Source: Candidatus Nanosyncoccus alces (GTDB lineage: Bacteria > Patescibacteriota > Saccharimonadia > Saccharimonadales > Saccharimonadaceae). Taken from it: DNA of 64,000 nt. Both the position numbers and the translations under genes were made by a program. The stretch is taken from positions 62,001 to 126,000 of the forward strand of contig NZ_PRLM01000006.1 of NCBI RefSeq assembly GCF_004138395.1. Direction: 5' to 3'. Position 1 is the first letter of the stretch. Every line of letters begins with the position of its first letter. The notes beneath the pieces were generated by a model. It saw only the letters and a program-made list of their open reading frames with translations. It had not been told where the DNA came from and searched no databases. This document shows positions 54,582 through 63,319 of this stretch, in pieces.

Positions 54582-56969
54582 ATGTCTAAAAACTTGGTGA
54601 TAGTAGAGAGCCCAGCAAAAGCACATACGATCGAGAAATATCTCGGATCGGATTTTAAAGTGTTGGCAAGTGTAGGGCACATTCGTAAGGACACCAAGGT
54701 TGATAAAACTACTTTTGATGTGACCTATGAGATTGATCCAGGGCACAAATCAATTATTGCGGAACTAAAAAAAGAAGCCAAAGCGGCCGAACGGATTTGG
54801 CTAGCAACGGACGAAGACCGCGAGGGAGAATCAATTTCTTGGCATCTGTGCGAAGTATTAAAGTTACCGAAAGACACAGCCAGGATTACCTTTCACGAGA
54901 TTACTAAGCCAGCGCTAGAGAATGCTATTAAGAACCCGCGCACGGTGGATATGGATATGGTAGCCAGCCAGCAGGCGCGGCAAACACTGGATATGCTAGT
55001 GGGGTACGATCTCTCTGATATCGTACGAAAAAAGGTGCCAGGGGCAATTTCGGCGGGGCGGGTACAGAGCCCAGCGCTGCGCCTAGTAGTAGAGCGCGAA
55101 AAAGAGATTGAGAAATTTGAGAGTAAGTTTAGCTTTAAAATCGCTGGTGAGTTTATACAGAAAGAAGCCGAAATGTTTGATTCGGGACACACTCAAGGTC
55201 GTTCAGCCGAGCTTACGGTCCCAAATCAAACATTTTCGGCTTCTTATGAAAGTAAATCTCCCGAAGATGAACAAAGTGCCAACAAATTGCTTGAATCGTT
55301 ATCTCGAGCTGATTTTGTTGTAGCAGATGTAGAAGAAACGGAAGGCACCAAGGCTAATCCGGTACCATTTACTACGGCGGCGCTACAGATAGAAGCTAAT
55401 AGTAAGCTAGGATTTACTTCGCGCACCACGATGAGTGCGGCACAGGGACTATACCAAGCCGGGCTGATTACTTACCACAGAACCGACTCGCTAAACCTGT
55501 CTAGTCAAGCAATTGGGGCGATATCTGGCTATATCGAAACGAATTTTGGGAAAGAATATCTAAAGGTGCGGCATTTTAAAACCAAAGATGCCAGCGCGCA
55601 AGAAGCGCACGAGGCAATCCGCCCAACCAATATTGCGAATTTAAATGCCGGAAAAAACGATTATGAGAAGCGGCTGTATCGTTTGATTTGGGCACGAACG
55701 GTAGCCACACAGATGGCCAATGCCAAAGTCGCAAAAACCACTATCAAGATTGCTGCTGGGGCAGACGAAACTTTTGTTGCCAAGGGCGAAGTAGTGATAT
55801 TTGATGGGTTTTTAAAAGTTTATGGAAAGTCTAAGGATCTAGAGCTGCCAAAGTTGGCCAAGGGCGATAAAATGGATTGCCTGGAGTTAACCGCACGTCA
55901 GACTTTCGCCAAGCCAGCAGCTAGATACACCGAAGGCTCACTAGTGAAAAAACTAGAAGAGCTAGGGATTGGCCGACCGTCTACCTATGCATCCATTATG
56001 ACAGCGATTCAGGCGCGGGGTTACGTGGTAAAGGGCGAAAACGAAGGCGAAGAGCGCGAGATAGTGGAATTAAAGGCCTCCAAAGGTAAAGTTTCGCGCG
56101 CAGTAGTGAAAGAAAAATTTGGCGCTAATAAGGGTAAATTAATCCCTACGCCGATTGGCGAGCTAGTGTCTGGGTTTCTGACAGACAATTTTAAAAATAT
56201 CGTGGATTATAAATTTACCGCAAACATTGAGAAAGATTTGGACCTAGTGGCAGATGCCAAGCTGGAACGGGTAAAAATGCTGAAGGACTTTTACGGGCCG
56301 TTTCGCGATACAGTGCTGGTGGCGAATGGGGTAGAGCGATATAATAATGCGCGTCTCTTGGGTCACGACCCAAAAACTGGCAAGCCAATCTATGCCAAAG
56401 TAGGAAAAAATGGTGGTTTCATCCAATTGGGGGACAACGAGAAGGAGACTGGCGAAAAACCACGCTTTGCACCATTGCCAAAACGAAAATCCGTTAAAAC
56501 AGTGAGCCTGGAACAAGCGCTAAAGCAGCTAGCTTTGCCGGTGCTACCGAGAGAGCTAGGCAAAGCACCTGACGGCGCGGTAATCGTTGCCGCCAATGGG
56601 CCGTTTGGACCATATCTCAAGGGCGGCAAATACAATATTCCGATGAAAGATTTGGACCCTTATACCGTAAGCTTAGAGGAAGCTTTGCCTTTGTACCAGG
56701 CTAAGGTGGATTCTATTATCGCGGATTGGGACGAAATCATGATTGTTAATGGTGCTTATGGGCCATATATCAAGGGGCCGGGGCGGAGAAATAACGTCAA
56801 AATACCGAAAGAAACCGATCCAAAAACTATCACGCGCGAACAGGCAGAAGAAATGCTAAAAAATAAGCCGAAAACTACGCGGCGGGGCGTGCGTGGCGGG
56901 GCGAAAAAGAAAACTGCTGCTGGAAAAACGACAGCTAAAAAACCTGCGAAAAAGTCTGCAAAGAAATAG
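54582..56969 (+). CDS. topA: DNA topoisomerase I
   Basis: This 795-residue type IA topoisomerase relaxes negative supercoils. The Toprim motif (VIVESPAKAHTIEKYLG ... ATDEDREGESISWHL), the active-site Tyr region GLITYHRTDS and SARVQSPALRL (as AGRVQSPALRL) are visible. The C-terminus has no cysteines; zinc fingers are replaced by two repeats of the GPYGPYLKGGK kind (GPFGPYLKGGKYNIP, GAYGPYIKGPGRRNN), ending in a Lys/Ala-rich tail like histone H1. TATTAT (54570-54575) ends 6 nt before the ATG, so it is probably leaderless. Confidence 0.96.
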   Translation: MSKNLVIVESPAKAHTIEKYLGSDFKVLASVGHIRKDTKVDKTTFDVTYEIDPGHKSIIAELKKEAKAAERIWLATDEDREGESISWHLCEVLKLPKDTARITFHEITKPALENAIKNPRTVDMDMVASQQARQTLDMLVGYDLSDIVRKKVPGAISAGRVQSPALRLVVEREKEIEKFESKFSFKIAGEFIQKEAEMFDSGHTQGRSAELTVPNQTFSASYESKSPEDEQSANKLLESLSRADFVVADVEETEGTKANPVPFTTAALQIEANSKLGFTSRTTMSAAQGLYQAGLITYHRTDSLNLSSQAIGAISGYIETNFGKEYLKVRHFKTKDASAQEAHEAIRPTNIANLNAGKNDYEKRLYRLIWARTVATQMANAKVAKTTIKIAAGADETFVAKGEVVIFDGFLKVYGKSKDLELPKLAKGDKMDCLELTARQTFAKPAARYTEGSLVKKLEELGIGRPSTYASIMTAIQARGYVVKGENEGEEREIVELKASKGKVSRAVVKEKFGANKGKLIPTPIGELVSGFLTDNFKNIVDYKFTANIEKDLDLVADAKLERVKMLKDFYGPFRDTVLVANGVERYNNARLLGHDPKTGKPIYAKVGKNGGFIQLGDNEKETGEKPRFAPLPKRKSVKTVSLEQALKQLALPVLPRELGKAPDGAVIVAANGPFGPYLKGGKYNIPMKDLDPYTVSLEEALPLYQAKVDSIIADWDEIMIVNGAYGPYIKGPGRRNNVKIPKETDPKTITREQAEEMLKNKPKTTRRGVRGGAKKKTAAGKTTAKKPAKKSAKK

Positions 56970-56970
56970 T

Positions 56971-58452
<1,482 letters not shown>

Positions 58453-58461
58453 TCATTACTA

Positions 58462-58490
58462 TTGACTTTTTGACATAAGTGTGATATAAT
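58462..58490 (+). promoter_or_regulatory. Strong full-consensus promoter of the SPFH unit
   Basis: TTGACT (58462-58467), 17-nt spacer ending AAGTGTGA, TATAAT (58485-58490). A member of the AAGTGTG-box family. The ATG of a 23-codon frame lies 8 nt downstream. Confidence 0.85.
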
Positions 58491-58498
58491 CTGGTCTT

Positions 58499-58570
58499 AT
58501 GGGGGAGTACTTTAGCATTTTTGTGAGTTTTATGCAAGGTATGACCTCCTTTTTGTTCGAATATACATAA
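58499..58570 (+). CDS. 23-residue hydrophobic leader peptide (possible)
   Basis: ATG at 58499, 8 nt behind TATAAT, encodes MGEYFSIFVSFMQGMTSFLF and three more residues before TAA at 58570. It is hydrophobic and amphipathic, like small membrane peptides. It precedes the SPFH gene by 29 nt in the same transcript. It could be a leaderless small protein or a regulatory leader. Confidence 0.45.
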   Translation: MGEYFSIFVSFMQGMTSFLFEYT

Positions 58571-58599
58571 GTAGATTTGTTTTGAAAGGGAGGCATTAT

Positions 58600-60201
58600 A
58601 TGTCATTCGAATTATTTTTACCCATCATAATTGGGGCCGTCATCGTGTTAGCAGTAGTTATACTGCTCTTTTCGATGATAAGAACCGCTAATGGTAACGA
58701 AGCACTCGTGGTTTCCGGCGTCGGGGCTACCGATAAAAAAGGGAACCCCAAAATTAAGCGCGCCGGCGGCAGAGTCGTGATACCTTTTATCCAAAAGGCA
58801 AAATATTTTGACCTTTGTGTCCGCACGGCGAAAGTTGAAGGCGATGTGACCAAAACTCAGACCGGTGTACCGATTCAGATTGATTGGGCTGTTGCGTACA
58901 GCCCTGATATATCCTCTGACGAGAGTTTGCAACGCGCAGTTTGCAATTTTCTTGACAAGGATGACACCGAGCTGAAGCGTGTTATTCTGGACGTAGTCTC
59001 TGGCGGCGTACGTGCCGTAATTGCTAAAATGACTCCGGAAGAAGTCATGAACGGCAAAGATAAACTTGATGATCAGGTCAAGGAGTCTATCTCGGCTCAG
59101 ATGAAAGATCTTGGTTTTAACGCCATTCTTTCCATTCATGAAGTTGAAGATGCGTCTGGCAGCACTTATTACAAAGACTTGGCAGCTAAGGACCGCGAAA
59201 CTAAACGCCGTGAGGCGGCAAATATCACAGCTGAAAACGATCAGCAGATCCGTGAGACCAGAGCTGAGACCGATAAGGCGGCTCAGGAAAAAGAACTGGC
59301 GGCTCAGGTGACTATTGCCGAGAAACAGCGCGATACCGACGTTAAAAAAGCCCAATTCCAGGCGGAAACCGCCCGTGAGCAGGCCAAATCCGAAATGGCC
59401 GGCGAACTCGAAAGGGAAGACATCAACAGACAGCTCGAAGAGCGCAAGGGTGCCGTAGCAGTCACACAGGCTGAACAGCAGAACCTTGCTGCTAAGAAGC
59501 AGCAGGAAGTTGAAGTCACCAAGGCGGAAACTGCCAAACGTACTACTATCATCAACGCGGAAGCGGAAGCGGGCAAGAAGAAGGCCGAAGCAGAGGGTGA
59601 AGCCGAGGCGGCTGCAACCCGTAAGACGCGCGAAGCTCAGGCGGCTGCGACAGCACGCAGGACTGAAGCCGAAGGTAATGCCGAAGCGCGCAAGACCGAA
59701 GCAACCGCGGAAGCGGAAGCCACTAAAACCCAGGCTAACGCAGATGCTGAAGCTACCAAACTGAAGGGCGAAGCTGAAGCTGCCGCCATTTCTGCTAAAG
59801 GTAAAGCGGAGGCAGAAGCTATCGAAGCCAAAGGCAAAGCGGAGGCAGAAGCCGCAAAGGCACTTTCCGATGCACAGGCCGCGAATGACAAGATCAACTT
59901 CGAACTGAAGAAGATCGAGATTGAACAGAACACCAAAGTCCAGGTAGCAACCAACATTGCTACTGTCATGGCCGAGGTCGGCAAGAACGCTAAGTTCTAT
60001 GATTTCGGCGGCGGAGCTAAGGATGGAGGTGGCGGTGATCTCCTTACCAGCGTTATAGGCCGTCTCCCGCAGCTATTCGCGAAAGCGGATCTGACCGGCG
60101 AGGCATTGAATGGAGAAAAAGTAGACGAGACCATTAAGCGTCTTGTTTCATCCATTGCAGGACCTATTAAAGGACAGGATATGACCCCCCCCCAGGAGTA
60201 G
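58600..60201 (+). CDS. SPFH/flotillin-like membrane scaffold protein
   Basis: This 533-residue protein has one N-terminal membrane segment (about 5-26), then an SPFH domain (about 30-200) and a very long Ala/Glu/Lys coiled coil (about 200-440) with repeats of EAEA, KGKAEAEA and TEATAEAEA type. It ends in a short domain with GGGAKDGGGGDLL. Flotillins assemble into membrane microdomain scaffolds. GC-rich codon use (GCC, GAA, CGC) differs from neighbouring housekeeping genes, which hints at transfer. The GGGAGG site before ATG 58600 is strong. A C9 run (60185-60193) lies four codons from the stop. Confidence 0.88.
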   Translation: MSFELFLPIIIGAVIVLAVVILLFSMIRTANGNEALVVSGVGATDKKGNPKIKRAGGRVVIPFIQKAKYFDLCVRTAKVEGDVTKTQTGVPIQIDWAVAYSPDISSDESLQRAVCNFLDKDDTELKRVILDVVSGGVRAVIAKMTPEEVMNGKDKLDDQVKESISAQMKDLGFNAILSIHEVEDASGSTYYKDLAAKDRETKRREAANITAENDQQIRETRAETDKAAQEKELAAQVTIAEKQRDTDVKKAQFQAETAREQAKSEMAGELEREDINRQLEERKGAVAVTQAEQQNLAAKKQQEVEVTKAETAKRTTIINAEAEAGKKKAEAEGEAEAAATRKTREAQAAATARRTEAEGNAEARKTEATAEAEATKTQANADAEATKLKGEAEAAAISAKGKAEAEAIEAKGKAEAEAAKALSDAQAANDKINFELKKIEIEQNTKVQVATNIATVMAEVGKNAKFYDFGGGAKDGGGGDLLTSVIGRLPQLFAKADLTGEALNGEKVDETIKRLVSSIAGPIKGQDMTPPQE

Positions 60202-60240
60202 AGGACGCTACGGAATAAAGTTCCGCCAAAAACTCACACT

Positions 60241-60266
60241 ATGTCCCGTCTTCGGACGGGACATTT
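60241..60266 (+). terminator. Intrinsic terminator of the SPFH unit
   Basis: Ten-base stem ATGTCCCGTC/GACGGGACAT with a TTCG tetraloop and a T run. Confidence 0.95.
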
Positions 60267-60283
60267 TTATTTTAAAAATATGC

Positions 60284-60312
60284 TTGACAGTTGCACGCTT
60301 ATGCTTTATCAT
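60284..60312 (+). promoter_or_regulatory. Promoter of a small RNA
   Basis: TTGACA (60284-60289), 17-nt spacer, TATCAT (60307-60312). It lies 18 nt behind the SPFH terminator and ahead of a region without a protein frame. Confidence 0.8.
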
Positions 60313-60318
60313 GAGAGT

Positions 60319-60473
60319 AAGCTGATACGCTTCACAGGGGTTCCACTGAATAGTTAGTGAAGTGTGGAGACTTACATTAAAACAAAAACAGCGGATTAAA
60401 ACAAACCAATGTGCCCCAAGGGTGGGCGCGCATCAGCGCGAAGGGAAGACGACTACCGGAGGTCGTCTTTTTT
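60319..60473 (+). ncRNA. Unidentified small RNA of about 155 nt
   Basis: The stretch 60202-60577 holds no convincing gene apart from this unit. From the promoter's expected start to the terminator (AAGACGAC/GTCGTCTT plus T6, 60446-60473) the RNA shows a nested helix GTAAG...CTTAC (60316-60374) around CTTCAC/GTGAAG. Two ATTAAAAC repeats follow (60376-60383, 60395-60402), then short helices CCCC/GGGTGGG and GCGCG/CGCG. No binding site precedes its only ATG. It is unlike 6S, SRP or tracrRNA as far as I can judge. Confidence 0.6.
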
Positions 60474-60520
60474 CTATTGGATACACAATACAAAATGATA
60501 GTTTAGCCCATGAGGGCAGG

Positions 60521-60546
60521 AAAAAACCGGCACTTTAGTGCCGGTT
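60521..60546 (-). terminator. Terminator of the FISUMP-like gene
   Basis: On the minus strand ACCGGCAC-TAAA-GTGCCGGT is followed by T6. It lies about 30 nt after the gene's stop. Confidence 0.92.
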
Positions 60547-60577
60547 TAAAGAAAGGAAGTTGGAACTGCCTTAAAGG

Positions 60578-61129
60578 CTAAGATAAGCTCCTGAAGACCA
60601 AGCGAACTGTAGCGTTAGCGCTAGGATTGCACTGCTTAGATACTACAATATTGTCGTTCCCACCATACATGTAGAGTGCACAAGGGATATCGGGGGAGAG
60701 GGCACTCCGGCCAAGATAACATCCGCTGACGTTATATCCATCTACATAACACAGACCGTTCTGAGGGTCGGCATTATAGTGTACATAAAGGCTCTCGCCG
60801 ATGATGTTCCCGTACAGCCCCAGCCCAAGAGACGTCATTAGATGGTGTGAATGACGATTGCCATCCCTCACGCTAAATTCCGCGGCGATCTCCCTCAACT
60901 CTTTGTAGCTAGGCACGTCCCAGCCGCAAGGGATAACAGTATGTGGGGATTTGAGGGCCTTTAAAGCATCAATCTCAGACAAGGTAAAATACTTTTTGCC
61001 TTGTCTGAAGATGGTACCATCTTCAAGAGTGACGTCTTCCGGGAGATAAAAATCCGATTGAGCTATGAAGAGTCCGCTCTTGGTTTGGGTTGCCAAGTCG
61101 AGAGAATAATTGCGCATAAAATCTTTCAT
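60578..61129 (-). CDS. FISUMP/DUF1566-like protein
   Basis: The 183-residue protein lacks a signal peptide. Residues about 65-180 resemble the Fib_succ_major (FISUMP)/DUF1566 domain: PCGWDVPSYKELREIAAEF, then GLGLYGN, and the closing NATVRLVFRSLS, which parallels the usual 'VRCVR' end. Such C-type-lectin-like domains often occur on surface or phage-tail proteins; here the role is unknown. The AAAGGAGGA site before ATG 61129 is very strong, and TTGACT/GATAAT promoter elements lie at 61214-61186. Confidence 0.7.
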   Translation of the reverse strand: MKDFMRNYSLDLATQTKSGLFIAQSDFYLPEDVTLEDGTIFRQGKKYFTLSEIDALKALKSPHTVIPCGWDVPSYKELREIAAEFSVRDGNRHSHHLMTSLGLGLYGNIIGESLYVHYNADPQNGLCYVDGYNVSGCYLGRSALSPDIPCALYMYGGNDNIVVSKQCNPSANATVRLVFRSLS

Positions 61130-61185
61130 TGCGATTCCTCCTTTCTAAGGTACTCTCTGACTACAACGTCTAAGCTTCCGGGCTC

Positions 61186-61214
61186 ATTATCTCTTATCCA
61201 CTCTTAAAAGTCAA
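61186..61214 (-). promoter_or_regulatory. Promoter of the FISUMP-like gene
   Basis: On the minus strand TTGACT (61214-61209), a 17-nt spacer and GATAAT (61191-61186). The spacer starts TTTAAGAGTG, related to but weaker than the AAGTGTG-box family. Confidence 0.75.
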
Positions 61215-61283
61215 TGTTCTGCGCAGTTTTATTATTGTTACTTTGGGAGTAACTTTTTCTTACGGATTAATTCCATAGATTAT

Positions 61284-61312
61284 TTGATTTTTTAGATATT
61301 TTGTGATATAGT
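61284..61312 (+). promoter_or_regulatory. Promoter of the DUF5680 gene
   Basis: TTGATT (61284-61289), 17-nt spacer ending TTGTGA, TATAGT (61307-61312). Divergent from the FISUMP-like gene across 230 nt, which otherwise hold nothing I can identify. Confidence 0.75.
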
Positions 61313-61360
61313 ATAGAGTAGTACGTTTATCCTGTTAACTAAATTAGGGGGTGAAAAAAA

Positions 61361-61852
61361 ATGGAAAAGCGTATTGTCAACGAGAAGTTCATTAACGAAT
61401 TGCGCGAATTTCTTTACCGCGCACAGAAGTACGGTTACGGCGGAAACGTAAAACCGCACGACGGCGTAGACGGGACACACACTTTATCCTATACGGACAG
61501 AAGAAGCGGGTTGTCTTTGTCTGACACTTGGTACGGTGGGGAACCGTTTCGTGGGATTACGGTAATACGGTGCAAAGGCATTGTATGTTGGGTGATGACC
61601 TACGGTGGAGAAGTATCCCCTGGCGTAGACAAGGAGGCCGTGTATGCCTGCTTGCGCCCCGCTTTGGTGGCTAGGAATCATGTCAGCCCGTGGCGTGGAC
61701 CTGAGGTATACATCGCCGAGAACGGCATGCGCTACGTCAACGAATGGCACGGTGATATAAATAAATTCAGCGGTAAAGAAAACATCTACGAGAAAGGCGG
61801 CACCCGTCTGTACGAATGCAAATACGAGGGCGGGTTCGTAGACCGGAGATGA
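61361..61852 (+). CDS. DUF5680 family protein
   Basis: This 163-residue soluble protein resembles DUF5680: an N-terminal helix EKFINELREFLYRAQKYGYGGN, the core LSYTDRRSGLSLSDTWYGGEPFRG, WVMTYGGEV, WRGPEVYIAENGMRYVNEWHGDINKFSGKENIY and the end YECKYEGGFV. The family's activity is unknown; members occur in mobile and accessory gene sets. Codons are GC-rich compared with neighbours. An AGGGGGTG site and an A8 run precede the ATG. It has its own promoter and terminator. Confidence 0.75.
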   Translation: MEKRIVNEKFINELREFLYRAQKYGYGGNVKPHDGVDGTHTLSYTDRRSGLSLSDTWYGGEPFRGITVIRCKGIVCWVMTYGGEVSPGVDKEAVYACLRPALVARNHVSPWRGPEVYIAENGMRYVNEWHGDINKFSGKENIYEKGGTRLYECKYEGGFVDRR

Positions 61853-61858
61853 TTGCTG

Positions 61859-61886
61859 GCCGTCGCTACTTTAGCGGCGGCTTTTT
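61859..61886 (+). terminator. Intrinsic terminator, GCCGCC type
   Basis: Stem GCCGTCGCT/AGCGGCGGC (one G-T pair) with an ACTTT loop and T5. Same family as the terminators at 1322, 2604 and 44991. Confidence 0.9.
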
Positions 61887-61928
61887 CTTGGGATAGATGA
61901 ATAAGCCGAAAAATGGTATAATATAGGT

Positions 61929-62672
61929 ATGATTAAGTTTACAATTGTTACGCTGTTTCGGGAAGCGCTGGAGCCATACCTCAAGACTTCGATGATGTGG
62001 AAGGCCACCGAGAAGGGTTTAGCAGAATTCGACTTTGTGAATTTAAGAGATTTTGGCCTAGGACCGCATAAATCAGTAGACGACACACCTTATGGAGGCG
62101 GAGATGGAATGTTGCTTCGATGTGAACCGGTATTTAATGCAATAGAACCAGTAAAAGCGAAGGATCCAGACGCGAAAGTGATTTTGCCTACCCCAGTAGG
62201 AGTGATCTGGAGCCAGAAGCTAGCAAGAGAGTTTGCATTTAATTCGGGGCTGTGTCCGTCCGGCCTATCGCCATGGGCGGACGGCACTAATTCTCGCGCT
62301 GCCGCGCTCCGAAATACCCCGAATCAAAACGCAAATTCTCATTTTATCATTCTGTGTCCTCACTACGAGGGGTACGACGAGCGGATTTTATCTATTGTAG
62401 ACTATAAAATTTCTCTAGGAAAATATGTGCTAACTGGCGGAGAATTGCCGGCGCTAATTATTATTGATTCGGTAGTGCGACTAATTCCAGGGGTGCTAGG
62501 GGGTGAAAAGTCGGCTGAGATTGAAAGTTTTTCGGATGGAGATAATCTAGAATACCCGCAATATACCAAACCCTATGATTTTCGTGGGATGACGGTGCCA
62601 GACATTTTACTCTCTGGTAATCATGGTGAAGTCGCCAAATGGCGCGCGGAACATAGCGGTAAGGCCGGATAA
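61929..62672 (+). CDS. trmD: tRNA (guanine-N1-)-methyltransferase with an inserted repeat
   Basis: This 247-residue SPOUT methyltransferase makes m1G37 in tRNA. Motifs are MIKFTIVTLF, DTPYGGGDGMLL, the knot region ILCPHYEGYDERIL and the SAM-loop ISLGKYVLTGGELPALIIIDS. Between QKLAREFAF and HFIILCPHYEG, where TrmD normally has a short link, residues about 105-133 come from an inserted GC-rich repeat (NSGLCPSGLSPWADGTNSRA...) also found in obg. The C-terminal domain is shortened (ends EVAKWRAEHSGKAG). The start is leaderless: TGGTATAAT (core 61917-61922) ends 6 nt before ATG. Confidence 0.95.
   Translation: MIKFTIVTLFREALEPYLKTSMMWKATEKGLAEFDFVNLRDFGLGPHKSVDDTPYGGGDGMLLRCEPVFNAIEPVKAKDPDAKVILPTPVGVIWSQKLAREFAFNSGLCPSGLSPWADGTNSRAAALRNTPNQNANSHFIILCPHYEGYDERILSIVDYKISLGKYVLTGGELPALIIIDSVVRLIPGVLGGEKSAEIESFSDGDNLEYPQYTKPYDFRGMTVPDILLSGNHGEVAKWRAEHSGKAG
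62242..62324 (+). repeat. In-frame palindromic repeat, copy inside trmD
   Basis: An 83-nt element bounded by perfect arms ATTCGGGG (62242-62249) and CCCCGAAT (62317-62324), so the whole could close into a three-way junction. Hairpin 1 pairs GTG-CCGTCCG-CC (62252-62265) with GG-CGGACGG-CAC (62276-62287); hairpin 2 is GCGC-TGCC-GCGC (62296-62307). It is much more GC-rich than trmD and adds about 28 residues in frame. See the obg copy for covariation. Confidence 0.87.
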
Positions 62673-62693
62673 AAATCGGTCGTAAGACTATTT

Positions 62694-63236
62694 TTACATT
62701 GGACAACAAGGCACAAGAGTTCGTCTGCCGTTAATCTCTATATATTTGTCTTCACAATCACAATGATATTCCTGATGAAGTTCCTGGTAATTGTCTATTG
62801 CGATTGGTAAACAGAATATAGATGTAGAAATTATCATAACGAAAAACGATATATAAAGAAATATTTTTTTCCTAAATAAAAATTTGTAAAAAAATGCTAG
62901 CAACGTGGCGCTGGATATAATAAATACAAGTGAGACTGCAGAATACAAAATTGCGGCAACAGACCAATTATAAGAATCAAAATAGAAATTTATCAGGTCA
63001 AACAAACCCAGAAATATCGATATAAAGGAAGTTATAGTAATTAAGCCTCTTGTAAACTTACTCCTTTTGCTATATAGTGAATCTTTTTTAAGAGTAACAA
63101 AAGCTAATAAAACAATGGAGAGCAGAGCCAACATATAAAAGACTGTCATGAGTAGGTAGGTTCCACTCATTAGCATGTAGTAGCCACTATCTATCTCCCA
63201 TCTTGCTGCTTCGCCAAATATTTCAAACATATGCAT
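62694..63236 (-). CDS. Four-helix membrane protein with a C-terminal cysteine cluster
   Basis: A 180-residue protein (178 if the second ATG at 63230 is used) with four membrane segments (about 25-50, 65-85, 95-120, 128-150). A C-terminal extracytoplasmic tail carries CDCEDK and VPCCPM, a possible metal or disulfide site. Family not recognised; AT-rich codons. TATACT (63246-63241) ends only 4 nt before ATG 63236 and 10 nt before ATG 63230, so the second may be the true start. Confidence 0.72.
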   Translation of the reverse strand: MHMFEIFGEAARWEIDSGYYMLMSGTYLLMTVFYMLALLSIVLLAFVTLKKDSLYSKRSKFTRGLITITSFISIFLGLFDLINFYFDSYNWSVAAILYSAVSLVFIISSATLLAFFYKFLFRKKIFLYISFFVMIISTSIFCLPIAIDNYQELHQEYHCDCEDKYIEINGRRTLVPCCPM

Positions 63237-63240
63237 TTTT

Positions 63241-63270
63241 AGTATAACAGCCAATTGATTAACTTGTCAA
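63241..63270 (-). promoter_or_regulatory. Promoter of the four-helix membrane protein
   Basis: On the minus strand TTGACA (63270-63265), an 18-nt spacer and TATACT (63246-63241). Confidence 0.75.
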
Positions 63271-63319
63271 TCATAGATGTAGGCAAGGGCAGATTTAATA
63301 ACTATAGTATAATGGGATC

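Noticed and set aside
58648-59355. 235-codon minus-strand frame under the SPFH gene
   Set aside because: Antisense shadow of a strongly supported SPFH domain.
60410-60499. 29-codon frame inside the second small RNA
   Set aside because: No ribosome-binding site, and it reads straight through the terminator hairpin.
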